DNA of 64,000 nucleotides from Mesoflavibacter profundi (GTDB lineage: Bacteria; Bacteroidota; Bacteroidia; Flavobacteriales; Flavobacteriaceae): NCBI RefSeq assembly GCF_014764305.1, contig NZ_CP061703.1, forward strand, positions 2,014,800-2,078,799, written 5' to 3'. A program made the translations under genes and the position numbers. Shown here one piece after another: positions 51,167 to 59,903 of this stretch (within the stretch, counting starts at the first letter, position 1; each line of letters starts with the position of its first letter). The notes beneath the pieces were generated by a model. That model saw only the letters and a program-made list of their open reading frames with translations, had not been told where the DNA came from and searched no databases.

Positions 51167-54100
51167 ATGGAACAAATCGCACCATACAAACCAAAACATA
51201 AAGTACGTATCGTAACCGCAGCATCACTTTTTGATGGGCACGATGCATCCATAAATATCATGCGCCGTATTATTCAATCTACTGGCGTAGAAGTTATTCA
51301 TTTAGGGCATGACCGTAGTGTAGAAGAAGTTGTAAACACAGCTATTCAAGAAGATGTAAATGCTATAGCATTAACATCTTATCAAGGCGGACATAACGAG
51401 TATTTTAAATACATGTACGACCTTTTAAATGAAAAAGGCGCTGGACACATCAAAATTTTTGGTGGTGGCGGCGGAGTAATTCTTCCTTCTGAAATTAAAG
51501 AATTGATGGATTACGGGATTACACGTATCTACTCGCCAGACGATGGTCGTGAGCTTGGATTACAAGGTATGATTAATGATCTTGTGCAACAATCGGACTT
51601 TGCAATAGGTGATAAGCTTGAGGTAAAAGTTGAAGATTTAGCAAAGAAAAATCCAAAAGATTTAGCGCGAGTAATTTCTTCTGCCGAGAATTTTCCTGAA
51701 GTAGCTAAAGACACTTTAGATCAAATACATAATAAAAATAAAACATCAAAAACACCAGTTTTAGGAATTACCGGTACTGGTGGCGCAGGAAAATCGAGTT
51801 TGGTAGACGAGCTTGTTAGACGTTTTTTAATCGATTTTCCAGAAAAAACCATAGGTTTAATTTCAGTAGATCCATCAAAACGAAAAACTGGTGGCGCATT
51901 GCTAGGTGATCGTATTCGTATGAATGCCATTAATTCACCTCGTGTGTATATGCGTAGTTTGGCAACACGTCAATCTAACTTAGCTTTATCAAAATATGTT
52001 AATGAAGCGGTTGAGGTTTTAAAAGCTGCCGAATACGATTTAATTATTTTAGAAACGTCTGGTATCGGTCAATCTGATACCGAAATTATAGAACATTCTA
52101 ATGTTTCACTTTACGTGATGACGCCAGAATTTGGTGCTGCTACACAGCTTGAAAAGATTGATATGCTTGACTTTGCAGATTTAGTAGCTATCAATAAGTT
52201 TGACAAAAGAGGCGCTTTAGATGCTTTAAGAGATGTGCGTAAACAATACATGCGTAACAATAACCTTTGGGACATTCCGCAAGATAAATTGCCTGTTTTT
52301 GGGACTATCGCATCGCAGTTTAATGATCCAGGAATGAATACGTTGTACAAAACGGTAATGGATAAATTAGTTGAAAATACTGAAGCCGATTTAAATTCTA
52401 CATTTGAAATTACAGATCAAATGAGTGAGAAGGTTTTTGTTATTCCACCAAACCGTACACGTTACTTATCAGAAATAGCAGAGAGCAATCGCGCTTATGA
52501 TAATACTGCTGAAGTTCAAGTTGAAGTCGCTCAAAAATTATATGGAATTTATAAGACGATATGTTCAGTTGGTGATGTCACCTTGAGCGCAGTCGAAAAG
52601 TCTTTTTTAGGAAAACAAGGTTTAGATCAAGATGAGATCCTGAATCAAGTTCAGGATGACAAAAAGGATTTTATCAAACTACTTATCTCAGAATTTGACC
52701 GTGTCAAACTAAACTTAGATCCATACAATTGGGAAGTCATCACAGGTTGGGAAGACAAAGTAAACAAATACAAAGCGCCAATTTATAGTTTTAAAGTTCG
52801 TGATAAAGAAATAAAGATTGAAACGCATACCGAGTCGCTTTCGCATTTACAAATTCCAAAAGTAGCGTTGCCAAAGTATCAAGCTTGGGGAGATATTTTA
52901 AAATGGACTTTGCAAGAAAATGTTCCTGGAGAATTTCCATATACTTCAGGATTGTACCCATTTAAACGTAAAGGTGAAGATCCAGCACGTATGTTTGCTG
53001 GCGAAGGTGGACCAGAACGTACCAATAAGCGTTTTCATTATGTAAGTCAAGGTATGCCAGCAAAGCGATTATCTACAGCTTTTGATAGTGTAACACTTTA
53101 TGGTAACGATCCAGATTTACGTCCAGATATTTATGGTAAAATTGGTAATGCAGGTGTAAGTATTTGCTGTTTAGACGATGCTAAAAAACTGTATTCAGGA
53201 TTTAATTTAGCAGATGTAAAAACATCGGTAAGTATGACTATTAATGGTCCTGCACCAATGTTATTAGGCTTTTTTATGAATGCTGCAATAGACCAACAAT
53301 GCGAGATTTATATCAAAGAAAATGGTCTTGAAAAAGACATTGAAGCTAAAATAGCTAAGATATACAAAGATAAAGGCGTAGAACGACCACAATACCATGG
53401 AGGTTTACCAGAAGGTAACGACGGTTTAGGGTTAATGTTATTAGGTGTTACTGGTGATCAAGTCTTACCAGAAGCTGTTTATAACGATATTAAAACCAAA
53501 ACTATTGCTCAAGTTAGAGGTACAGTTCAAGCCGATATTTTAAAAGAAGATCAAGCTCAAAATACGTGTATATTCTCAACAGAGTTTGCATTACGTTTAA
53601 TGGGTGATGTGCAAGAGTATTTTATAGATAATAATGTGCGTAACTTCTATTCGGTATCTATTTCTGGTTACCATATTGCAGAAGCTGGAGCAAATCCAAT
53701 TACACAGTTAGCGTTAACGTTATCTAATGGTTTCACTTACGTGGAATATTATTTAAGTCGTGGTATGGACATCAATAAGTTTGGACCAAACTTATCCTTC
53801 TTTTTTTCAAACGGAATCGATCCAGAATACGCCGTAATTGGTCGTGTGGCTAGACGTATTTGGGCAAAAGCTTTAAAAAATAAATACGGTGCCAATGCTA
53901 GAGCTCAGATGTTAAAATACCACATCCAAACATCTGGTCGTAGTTTACACGCGCAAGAGATAGATTTTAATGATATTCGTACAACGTTGCAAGCACTTTA
54001 CGCGATTTACGATAACTGTAACTCGTTGCATACCAATGCATATGACGAAGCGATTACAACACCAACAGAAGAATCTGTACGTCGTGCTATGGCAATTCAG

Positions 54101-54610
54101 TTAATCATCAATAAAGAGCTAGGATTAGCAAAGAATGAAAATCCGTTACAAGGTTCTTTCATAATCGAAGAACTAACCGATTTAGTTGAAGAAGCTGTTT
54201 TAGCAGAATTTGATCGTATTACAGAACGTGGCGGCGTTTTAGGTGCTATGGAAACGATGTACCAACGTAGTAAAATTCAAGAAGAAAGTCTGTACTATGA
54301 AACATTAAAACACAACGGAGATTTCCCAATAATTGGTGTAAATACCTTCTTAAGTAGTAAAGGATCGCCAACTGTTATACCTGCGGAAGTGATTAGAGCA
54401 ACAGAAGAAGAGAAGCAAAATCAGATTAAAACCTTAGAAAATTTACACAAAGGAAATGAAACTGAAAATATGCTTAAAGAGCTTCAGCAAAAAGCCATAA
54501 ACAACGAAAATATTTTTGAAGCCTTAATGGATGTTTGTAAAGTATGTAGTTTAGGTCAAATCACTTCAGCATTATTTGAAGTTGGTGGACAATATAGAAG
54601 AAATATGTAA
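51167..54610 (+). CDS. icmF: Fused B12-dependent acyl-CoA mutase (IcmF type)
   Basis: 1147 residues. Order: N-terminal cobalamin-binding domain (about 10-140; [15 protein letters not shown], the family form of DxHxxG, and [11 protein letters not shown]); MeaB-like G-protein chaperone domain (about 190-420; Walker [45 protein letters not shown]); variable linker; catalytic TIM-barrel mutase (about 560-1130; [59 protein letters not shown]). It interconverts isobutyryl- and n-butyryl-CoA or a related acyl-CoA pair, with self-repair by the GTPase. Residues ~470-498 are translated from two palindromic repeat elements. Confidence 0.93.
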   Translation: MEQIAPYKPKHKVRIVTAASLFDGHDASINIMRRIIQSTGVEVIHLGHDRSVEEVVNTAIQEDVNAIALTSYQGGHNEYFKYMYDLLNEKGAGHIKIFGGGGGVILPSEIKELMDYGITRIYSPDDGRELGLQGMINDLVQQSDFAIGDKLEVKVEDLAKKNPKDLARVISSAENFPEVAKDTLDQIHNKNKTSKTPVLGITGTGGAGKSSLVDELVRRFLIDFPEKTIGLISVDPSKRKTGGALLGDRIRMNAINSPRVYMRSLATRQSNLALSKYVNEAVEVLKAAEYDLIILETSGIGQSDTEIIEHSNVSLYVMTPEFGAATQLEKIDMLDFADLVAINKFDKRGALDALRDVRKQYMRNNNLWDIPQDKLPVFGTIASQFNDPGMNTLYKTVMDKLVENTEADLNSTFEITDQMSEKVFVIPPNRTRYLSEIAESNRAYDNTAEVQVEVAQKLYGIYKTICSVGDVTLSAVEKSFLGKQGLDQDEILNQVQDDKKDFIKLLISEFDRVKLNLDPYNWEVITGWEDKVNKYKAPIYSFKVRDKEIKIETHTESLSHLQIPKVALPKYQAWGDILKWTLQENVPGEFPYTSGLYPFKRKGEDPARMFAGEGGPERTNKRFHYVSQGMPAKRLSTAFDSVTLYGNDPDLRPDIYGKIGNAGVSICCLDDAKKLYSGFNLADVKTSVSMTINGPAPMLLGFFMNAAIDQQCEIYIKENGLEKDIEAKIAKIYKDKGVERPQYHGGLPEGNDGLGLMLLGVTGDQVLPEAVYNDIKTKTIAQVRGTVQADILKEDQAQNTCIFSTEFALRLMGDVQEYFIDNNVRNFYSVSISGYHIAEAGANPITQLALTLSNGFTYVEYYLSRGMDINKFGPNLSFFFSNGIDPEYAVIGRVARRIWAKALKNKYGANARAQMLKYHIQTSGRSLHAQEIDFNDIRTTLQALYAIYDNCNSLHTNAYDEAITTPTEESVRRAMAIQLIINKELGLAKNENPLQGSFIIEELTDLVEEAVLAEFDRITERGGVLGAMETMYQRSKIQEESLYYETLKHNGDFPIIGVNTFLSSKGSPTVIPAEVIRATEEEKQNQIKTLENLHKGNETENMLKELQQKAINNENIFEALMDVCKVCSLGQITSALFEVGGQYRRNM
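52574..52660 (+). repeat. Two REP-like palindromes translated inside icmF
   Basis: Element A (about 52574-52607) contains CACCTTGAGCGCAGTCGAAA; element B (52631-52660) contains the perfect hairpin ATCCTGAA-TCAAG-TTCAGGAT (52637-52657). Both read in frame (VTLSAVEKS and [10 protein letters not shown]) and together add about 29 residues to the linker between the GTPase and mutase domains. These are typical intergenic repeat motifs of Flavobacteria; a relative of A lies downstream at about 54652-54680. Confidence 0.7.
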
Positions 54611-54651
54611 GCAGATAGCTGCTTTTTGATGTTTCAAAACGCGTGCGAATC

Positions 54652-54680
54652 GTTTATACTGAGCAAAATCGAAGTATCTT
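54652..54680 (+). repeat. REP-like element downstream of icmF
   Basis: ATACTGAGCAAAATCGAAGTAT: ends ATACT/AGTAT complementary, core TGAGCxxAxTCGAA shared with element A inside icmF. Confidence 0.55.
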
Positions 54681-54754
54681 TTAAGTAAACTTTTTTTTGA
54701 ATTTTTTAGAATTGTAAATATCGTTTACTTTAGTGAAAAAATACTAGCTAATAG

Positions 54755-54789
54755 AAAAGACAATCTTGTAATAAAGATTGTCTTTTTTT
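54755..54789 (+). terminator. Intrinsic terminator between icmF and the RES/Xre genes
   Basis: AAAAGACAATCTT / AAGATTGTCTTTT stem, 6-base loop, T7 run. Confidence 0.9.
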
Positions 54790-54839
54790 ATTCCTCTAGT
54801 TTAATAATTAAGTTAAAAAGGGATAAAAATTATTAAAGC

Positions 54840-54874
54840 ACGACAAAAATAGTTATATTTGTGACAAATGTCGT
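54840..54874 (+). promoter_or_regulatory. RES/Xre promoter with overlapping operator dyads
   Basis: TATATTTG (54854-54861) is the -7 element. It is enclosed by ACGACA (54840-54845) and TGTCGT (54869-54874), and overlapped by TTTGT-G-ACAAA (54858-54868). Nested dyads around the start point are what an autorepressing antitoxin would bind. Confidence 0.6.
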
Positions 54875-54878
54875 TGTT

Positions 54879-55382
54879 ATGAAAGCGTATAAAACAGAAA
54901 ATACAATACATAGTTTGGCTAATGAGCCAGAACAGTTTTATAATTTAAACTCTAAGTATGATAAAATGGTTAGTGTTTTAGGAGGAAGTTTAAATTTAGG
55001 ACAACCAATTAATAATGAATTAGATCTTATAGATATTAGCCGTAAAGGATTACCTAAGTCTGTAATAGTAACATTAAGTGGTTTATTGGGTATTTCTATG
55101 GAGAAAATGAGTGATTTAATTCATATTTCACATCGTACAATACAGCGTAAAAAATCTGATGATTTACTTAATGTTTATAGTACAGAGCAAATCCTAGAAA
55201 TTGCAGAAGTTATTACTAAAGGTATAGAAGTATTTAATTCTTTAGAAGTATTTACAAAGTGGTTACATCAAGATATTAGATATCTAAATTTTCAAAAACC
55301 ATTAAATTATTTAGATACTAGTTTTGGTACTAAAATGGTTTTGGATATTCTTGGACGTATAGAACACGGTGTATATTCTTAA
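54879..55382 (+). CDS. Xre/MbcA/ParS-type antitoxin of the RES system
   Basis: 167 residues from ATG 54879. A GTG 18 bases earlier overlaps the -7 box and is unlikely to be transcribed. N-terminal region, then a helix-turn-helix (about 65-105: SGLLGISMEKMSDLIHISHRTIQRK) and the C-terminal toxin-binding DUF2384 domain (VFNSLEVFTKWLHQDIRYLN, ending GRIEHGVYS). It neutralises the RES toxin by covering its active site and represses the operon. Four bases separate it from the toxin start. Confidence 0.9.
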   Translation: MKAYKTENTIHSLANEPEQFYNLNSKYDKMVSVLGGSLNLGQPINNELDLIDISRKGLPKSVIVTLSGLLGISMEKMSDLIHISHRTIQRKKSDDLLNVYSTEQILEIAEVITKGIEVFNSLEVFTKWLHQDIRYLNFQKPLNYLDTSFGTKMVLDILGRIEHGVYS

Positions 55383-55386
55383 AATC

Positions 55387-55845
55387 ATGAGATTATTTAG
55401 AATAGCCAAAAAAAATTACATCAAAGATTTAAGTGGTGAAGGCGCTAGGTTATTTGGTGGACGATGGAATAAAAGAGGCACAAATATGCTTTATTTTTCG
55501 ACGTCTTTATCTTTATGTGTTTTAGAAGTTTTAGTTCATTTTAATCAAGATTTAGCGCCAACTGATCTTTATTTTATAGAGATAGATGTACCAGATAAAT
55601 TAATCAATGACGAAGAAAATTTCACTGAAATTTCAGAATATTTAAGAGTAAATCCGCCACATCATAGTACTCAAAATTATGGTACTAATTGGGCAGATGA
55701 AGGTGCTAGTTTGGGACTTAAAGTACCTTCGGCAATTCTTCCTTTAGAAAATAATGTGATTATTAATCCCAAACATTCAGAAATTAAAAAAATAAAAATT
55801 ATAAGATCCGAGCTATTAAATTTAGATGCTAGAGTATTTTTATAA
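55387..55845 (+). CDS. RES-domain toxin (NAD-degrading)
   Basis: 152 residues from ATG 55387; the frame is open six codons earlier but would overlap the antitoxin. RES motifs: GARLFGGRWNKRGTNMLYFS (Arg, Gly-Gly-Arg-Trp-Asn, Tyr), LSLCVLEVLVHF (Glu) and GASLGLKVPSAILPLENNVIINP (Ser/Pro block). Family members deplete NAD+ by phosphorolysis or hydrolysis to arrest growth. Organised antitoxin-first as usual for RES/Xre pairs. All key residues appear intact, so it is probably active. Confidence 0.9.
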   Translation: MRLFRIAKKNYIKDLSGEGARLFGGRWNKRGTNMLYFSTSLSLCVLEVLVHFNQDLAPTDLYFIEIDVPDKLINDEENFTEISEYLRVNPPHHSTQNYGTNWADEGASLGLKVPSAILPLENNVIINPKHSEIKKIKIIRSELLNLDARVFL

Positions 55846-55878
55846 TTCAAACTAAAATTTAATTGTAAACTAAATTAC

Positions 55879-56505
55879 ATGTCTTTTAAAAAATATCATC
55901 CCTTATTAAAAGAATCTTTAGAAAAATTAGGCATAGAAACACCTAATGAGTTTCAGAAAAAAATATTACCCATTATAAAAAGTGGTGCAGATGTCTATGG
56001 GATTGGACCAAAAGGTTGCGGTAAAACAACAGCTTTGATTATTTCTGTGATTCAAAAATTAAAAGCTGAAGCGTTTGAAGATTCGCCAAGAGCATTAATT
56101 TTAGTTAAGGACAAGCAAGAAGCGTTACAGTTAAAAGAAAAATTTGAAGCTTTTACTGCTAATACAGACTTAAGAATTTATTGCGCTTATGCTGCAAAAA
56201 ACTTAGAAACACAACGTGAAGATATTTATTATGGTGTAGATATTTTAATAGCAACACCAAAGCAATTAAGCAAATTATACCACTTAAATAGTGTGCATAC
56301 AGGCGAATTAAAATTGTTTATCGTCCATGATGCAGATTTTATAAATAGAGATAATAACCATAATTACATTTTACGTTTAACCGAAAGTACGCCAAAAGCG
56401 CAATTTGTAATCTTCTCAGAAAACTTCAATTCAAAAATAGCTGCTTATCAAGATAGCTTTATGTTTAATGCTAGAATGGTGAAGGTGAAATCTCAAATTT
56501 TATAA
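55879..56505 (+). CDS. Orphan DEAD-like helicase N-terminal domain
   Basis: 208 residues, only the first RecA-like domain of a DEAD-box helicase. Q-motif-like start (LEKLGIETPNEFQKKILP), motif I GPKGCGKTT, Ib IATPKQL (TPxR position altered), motif II VHDAD in place of DEAD, motif III SEN in place of SAT; then it stops, with no second RecA domain. Start and stop look natural, so it is a stand-alone single-domain protein rather than a frameshift. The altered motif II suggests weak or no unwinding; it may bind RNA or ATP only. Function unknown. Confidence 0.75.
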   Translation: MSFKKYHPLLKESLEKLGIETPNEFQKKILPIIKSGADVYGIGPKGCGKTTALIISVIQKLKAEAFEDSPRALILVKDKQEALQLKEKFEAFTANTDLRIYCAYAAKNLETQREDIYYGVDILIATPKQLSKLYHLNSVHTGELKLFIVHDADFINRDNNHNYILRLTESTPKAQFVIFSENFNSKIAAYQDSFMFNARMVKVKSQIL

Positions 56506-56537
56506 TACCTATAACATACTTTCTTTTTATTACCAAG

Positions 56538-56545
56538 TAGCTTTG
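56538..56545 (+). promoter_or_regulatory. -7 element of the VOC protein gene
   Basis: TAGCTTTG, 28 bases before ATG 56574. Confidence 0.5.
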
Positions 56546-56573
56546 CAAAATATTATAATTATAAAACAAAGTT

Positions 56574-57086
56574 ATGACAACATATCCAAAACGATTTTCG
56601 CACATTGGTATTACAGTACCAGATATTAATAAAGCTGCAAAATTTTATTCAGAAGTAATGGGTTGGTACACCATTATGCCACCATCTTTAGTAAAAAAAG
56701 AAACCGATACCGCTATAGGGCAAATGTGTATAGATGTGTTTGGTGACGACTGGGAAACCTTTGAAATTGCACATTTGGCAACGTCTGACGGTATAGGTGT
56801 AGAGCTATTTAGTTTTCCTCACGGAAAAAAAGAAGCACCAGAATTTAATCCATTCAATACAGGTTTGTTTCATTTTTGTGTACAAGATCCTGATATTGAA
56901 GGTTTAATTGAAAAAATTGTTGCTGCTGGCGGAAAACAACGTATGCCAATTAGAGAATATTATCCAAACGATAAGCCTTATAAAATGTGTTATGTAGAAG
57001 ATCCTTTTGGGATTGTTTTCGAGATTTATACACACAGTTATGAGTTAACCTATTCTTCTGGTGCTTATGCAAATGAAGACAAATAA
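56574..57086 (+). CDS. VOC/glyoxalase-family protein
   Basis: 170 residues, two beta-alpha-beta-beta-beta modules. Metal ligands of the vicinal oxygen chelate fold are visible: FSHIGITVPDINKAAKFYSEVMGW (His), GVELFSFPHGKK (Glu), TGLFHFCVQDPDIEGL (His) and DPFGIVFEIYTHSYE (Glu). Could be a lactoylglutathione-lyase-like detoxifier, dioxygenase or isomerase; the reaction cannot be fixed from sequence. It lies 11 bases before the Yellow/MRJP-like lipoprotein, so it is probably co-transcribed. Confidence 0.85.
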   Translation: MTTYPKRFSHIGITVPDINKAAKFYSEVMGWYTIMPPSLVKKETDTAIGQMCIDVFGDDWETFEIAHLATSDGIGVELFSFPHGKKEAPEFNPFNTGLFHFCVQDPDIEGLIEKIVAAGGKQRMPIREYYPNDKPYKMCYVEDPFGIVFEIYTHSYELTYSSGAYANEDK

Positions 57087-57097
57087 AATAGTTTAAA

Positions 57098-58183
57098 ATG
57101 AAAAAGATAATTATATTATTGTTATCTGTAGCATCTTTTTTTGCTTGTAAAAATGATACACAAAAAGACAAAGAAGCTATTGAAACTACAGAATCAATTT
57201 CTGAAAATAAGCAAGAGGTTGTTGAAGTTGCCAGTTTTAAAGGTCAGCAAGTTACAGGTGTAACAGTTACAGAAAACGGACGTGTGTTTGCTAACTTTCC
57301 TAGATGGCGTGATACGGTTAAATATTCGGTAGTCGAGGTGTTTGAAGATGGTTCATCTAAGTCGTACCCAAATGATACTTGGAATTTATGGCAACCAGAC
57401 GATCAGCCAAAAGACGATCAATTTTTAGGTGTACAATCTGTAGTTGCTTTTGAGGATAAATTATATATTTTAGATACGAGAAATCCTAAATTTTCTGGTG
57501 TTGTAGATGCGCCAAGAGTGTTTGTGTTCAACTTAAACACTAATACTTTAGAGCAAACTTACAAGTTAGATAAAGATAGTTATCATAGCGATTCTTACAT
57601 TAACGATTTGCGTGTAGACAAGGTAAATAATAAACTATATTTTACAGATTCTGGTCACGCAGGATTAGTCGCTTTAGATTTAAACACAGGAAAAAGTATT
57701 CGAATTTTAGATAACCACAAAAGTACAACAGCGGAAGTCTCTGAGCTTACTTTTGATAACGCTATTTGGAAAAATACAGTACATTCTGACGGAATAGCGT
57801 TTGACCAAAAAAAGCAACGCTTATTTTACCACGCACTAACAGGTTACAGTTTATACTCTATTCCTGTGAGTAGTTTCAATTTAAAAGATAAAGCTAAAAT
57901 TGAAGCTTCTGTAACATTTGAAGCCAAAACTGCAGCACCAGACGGAATGATTTTTGATCAAAAGGGTAATCTGTATTATGCCGATTTAGAACACAATAAA
58001 ATTGATTATATCACACCAAACGGCACTATTAAAACATTAATTGAAGGCGATAAGGTAAAATGGGCAGATACTTTTAGTATTTACGATGGGTATTTGTATT
58101 ACACCAATTCTAGAATTAACGAGGCTTCAGGCGATATAAGTGACTTAAAATTCACTATAAATAAAGTTGAATTACCAAAATAG
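57098..58183 (+). CDS. Yellow/MRJP-like (L-dopachrome tautomerase-related) lipoprotein
   Basis: 361 residues. Lipobox SFFAC, an acidic spacer, then a six-bladed propeller with the Yellow/major-royal-jelly signature RVFANFPRWRDTVKYSVVEV, DTWNLWQPDDQP, VQSVVAFEDKLYILDTRNP, YINDLRVDKVNNKLYFTDSG and SDGIAFDQKKQRLFYHALTG. Bacterial members are periplasmic or outer-membrane proteins of unknown reaction, related to SMP-30 lactonases. In an operon behind the VOC protein. Confidence 0.86.
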   Translation: MKKIIILLLSVASFFACKNDTQKDKEAIETTESISENKQEVVEVASFKGQQVTGVTVTENGRVFANFPRWRDTVKYSVVEVFEDGSSKSYPNDTWNLWQPDDQPKDDQFLGVQSVVAFEDKLYILDTRNPKFSGVVDAPRVFVFNLNTNTLEQTYKLDKDSYHSDSYINDLRVDKVNNKLYFTDSGHAGLVALDLNTGKSIRILDNHKSTTAEVSELTFDNAIWKNTVHSDGIAFDQKKQRLFYHALTGYSLYSIPVSSFNLKDKAKIEASVTFEAKTAAPDGMIFDQKGNLYYADLEHNKIDYITPNGTIKTLIEGDKVKWADTFSIYDGYLYYTNSRINEASGDISDLKFTINKVELPK

Positions 58184-58223
58184 CTTAAGAATTATGCATC
58201 TTTTTTAAAGTTTTATCGTCTAT

Positions 58224-58252
58224 TAAGTGAACCTTAAAAATTTATTCACTTA
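58224..58252 (+). promoter_or_regulatory. Inverted repeat abutting the metallothionein-like start codon
   Basis: TAAGTGAA / TTCACTTA, 8 bp with a 13-base centre, whose last base is the A of ATG 58252. It could be a repressor operator or a 5' hairpin controlling translation. No TAnnTTTG element is seen upstream. Confidence 0.5.
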
Positions 58253-58356
58253 TGAGAACAGATAAATCTTGTAATTGTAATTGCGAACCATGTAAAAACG
58301 GAAGATGTGCAGACTGTACTTGTCAAAATTGTACATGTACAAATTGTAATTGTTAA
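58252..58356 (+). CDS. Metallothionein-like Cys-rich peptide
   Basis: 34 residues with 11 cysteines in C-x-C and C-x-x-C spacing: CNCNCEPC ... CADCTCQNCTCTNCNC. No other recurrent feature. This is the composition of a bacterial metallothionein binding Zn, Cu or Cd in thiolate clusters, though it matches none of the classical SmtA layouts I know (no His). It lies 57 bases before a SigZ-type sigma factor that itself ends in a Cys-rich tail, so the two probably form a metal- or thiol-responsive unit. Too short for standard gene calling; evidence is the clean Cys pattern. Confidence 0.8.
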   Translation: MRTDKSCNCNCEPCKNGRCADCTCQNCTCTNCNC

Positions 58357-58360
58357 ACCT

Positions 58361-58404
58361 AAAATCGGCTTAAGTTTTTTTGAAAATTTAAGCTGATTTT
58401 TTTT
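58361..58404 (+). terminator. Terminator-like hairpin between the Cys-rich peptide and sigZ
   Basis: AATCGGCTTAA / TTAAGCTGATT (one G-T pair), then T8. It ends 9 bases before the sigZ ATG, so it can both end transcription and occlude the sigZ start. Confidence 0.8.
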
Positions 58405-58412
58405 ATTAAAAT

Positions 58413-58952
58413 ATGACTACAAAGCACGTTTGGGATACATATGCTCAGGATATAAAACGCTTTATCTTAAGTAAAACTAAAGATGAAAGCGTTGCAGATG
58501 ATATTTTGCAAGAGACTTTTATAAAAGTACATACCAAATTACAAACCTTGAAGAATGATGATAAACTAATACCATGGTTATTTTCTGTCGCGCGCTATAC
58601 GCTTATGGACTACTTTAAAACTAAAAAAATTAAGGTAGAGCTAAATGATTTTGAAGTAACAGACACTTTAGAAAACCATGAGCATACAGAAAAAGATTGC
58701 TTAAGAGGCATTTTAGTCAATCTTCCTAAAAAATACAGAGAACCTATTTTCTTGTCAGACATTATGGGTTTAAAACAAAAAGAAGTCGCTAAGCGTTTAA
58801 ATCTTTCATTATCTACCGTAAAATCTCAAATACAACATGGCAGAAAGCAAATAGCACGAGGTTTTATGGATTGTTGTGGTTACGAAATGAACAATGATGG
58901 TTATTTGGTTGGCGAATTAAAGGACAAGGACGATTGTAAGATTTGCAATTAA
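58413..58952 (+). CDS. sigZ: ECF sigma factor, SigZ type
   Basis: 179 residues. Sigma-70 region 2 (VWDTYAQDIKRFILSKTKDESVADDILQETFIKVHTKL ..., core DDILQETFIKV) and region 4 HTH (LPKKYREPIFLSDIMGLKQKEVAKRL, STVKSQIQHGRKQI). A SigZ-specific tail DCCGYEMN...KDDCKICN holds four Cys and could bind metal or sense redox, replacing a separate anti-sigma factor; none is seen nearby. It directs RNA polymerase to an unknown regulon, which may include the adjacent metallothionein-like gene. Converges with the next gene by a 4-base overlap. Confidence 0.9.
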   Translation: MTTKHVWDTYAQDIKRFILSKTKDESVADDILQETFIKVHTKLQTLKNDDKLIPWLFSVARYTLMDYFKTKKIKVELNDFEVTDTLENHEHTEKDCLRGILVNLPKKYREPIFLSDIMGLKQKEVAKRLNLSLSTVKSQIQHGRKQIARGFMDCCGYEMNNDGYLVGELKDKDDCKICN

Positions 58953-59344
58953 AGCGTCATCATCCAATTACGTTGTAACTTTCTAAATACTCTAAGTTCT
59001 TTTTTTAACAACGGAAGAAAGTCTTTACCATTGCTATTACAGGTTTCTAAACGTTTACAATTTCTGTAAAGTCGGTTAGTTAAACGTCTTACAGAAGCAG
59101 CATGTTTGTGCTTTTTATCTGTATGTCTGTGTAATTCGGCATTAATAATTTCTGGTGCTAAAGACACAGATTGCTGTACAATATCTCCAGAAAAATAGAT
59201 GTTTTTATCTTCTTGTCCATCTTCATATAAATAGGAAAGATCCTGACTTAAATAGGTCGAAATACTTCTAGACAACACAAATATTTGCATTGCTTGCTTG
59301 TAAATAGGTAAGTCTGAAAGATGAGAAGGTACTTGAGCCGACAT
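58949..59344 (-). CDS. Helical-bundle protein, unknown function
   Basis: 131 residues, almost wholly helical: LPIYKQAMQIFVLSRSISTYL, then DIVQQSVSLAPEIINAE, a basic third segment (KHKHAASVRRLTNRLYRNC) and KKELRVFRKLQRNWM. The first part resembles the opening of the four-helix-bundle proteins encoded in 23S intervening sequences (S23/avd type), but the rest is more basic. I cannot assign a function. It lies convergent to sigZ and divergent from the Lrp gene. Confidence 0.6.
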   Translation of the reverse strand: MSAQVPSHLSDLPIYKQAMQIFVLSRSISTYLSQDLSYLYEDGQEDKNIYFSGDIVQQSVSLAPEIINAELHRHTDKKHKHAASVRRLTNRLYRNCKRLETCNSNGKDFLPLLKKELRVFRKLQRNWMMTL

Positions 59345-59384
59345 TTTTTTATTTTTCTTTTACTCAAAATTAAAGACTAGTTTG

Positions 59385-59392
59385 TATTTTTG
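59385..59392 (+). promoter_or_regulatory. -7 element of the Lrp-family gene
   Basis: TATTTTTG, followed within 11 bases by the long dyad at 59403-59430. Confidence 0.55.
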
Positions 59393-59402
59393 TCTTTAGA
59401 AA

Positions 59403-59430
59403 TTAAAGTAAAAATATGTTTTTACTTTAA
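59403..59430 (+). promoter_or_regulatory. Perfect 12-bp dyad, probable Lrp autoregulatory operator
   Basis: TTAAAGTAAAAA-TATG-TTTTTACTTTAA, immediately downstream of the likely transcription start and 33 bases before the ATG. AT-rich dyads of this size suit Lrp/AsnC dimers. Confidence 0.55.
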
Positions 59431-59462
59431 AAATTAAATTATTTTCTGTTAATTCTTTTAAA

Positions 59463-59903
59463 ATGAATATCGATACACTTAACTGGAAGATTTTAAAGTG
59501 TTTACAACAAAACGCAAGACAGTCTAATGCCGAAATTGGTAGGCAAGTCGGTATTACATCACCAGCAGTTTCTGAACGTATAAAGAAAATGGAAGATTTA
59601 GGAATTATCCAAAATCATATTACATTAATATCACCTTTTGAAGTTGGTTATCAGTTAAAAGCATTAATTACATTACAAGCTTTTATGGGAAAACTAAAAC
59701 CGTTTTTAGAAAAGGTAAAAACGTTTGATGAAGTGGTAAATTGCTATCGAATTACAGGTAACGAAAACATCGTTATGGAAGTAATCTTAAAAAACCAAAA
59801 GCATTTAGAGAGTTTTATAGATCAGTTAATTGTTTATGGGGAATGTAAAACGCAAATTATCTTATCTCATGTGGTAAAAAACAATGCTATAAAAAAGCTT
59901 TAG
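59463..59903 (+). CDS. Lrp/AsnC-family transcription regulator
   Basis: 146 residues. N-terminal winged HTH (about 3-55; LNWKILKCLQQNARQSNAEIGRQVGITSPAVSERI, key block ITSPAVSERIKKMEDLGII) and C-terminal RAM/AsnC ligand domain (FDEVVNCYRITGNENIVMEVI, with the conserved TGxxD/N turn). Binds small molecules such as amino acids and works as an octamer. It probably represses itself through the dyad upstream. Converges with ypdA by a 4-base overlap. Confidence 0.92.
   Translation: MNIDTLNWKILKCLQQNARQSNAEIGRQVGITSPAVSERIKKMEDLGIIQNHITLISPFEVGYQLKALITLQAFMGKLKPFLEKVKTFDEVVNCYRITGNENIVMEVILKNQKHLESFIDQLIVYGECKTQIILSHVVKNNAIKKL

Noticed and set aside
54861-55845. RES/Xre pair as part of a larger mobile island
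   Set aside because: Flanking genes are ordinary and no integrase, repeats or composition break is visible.
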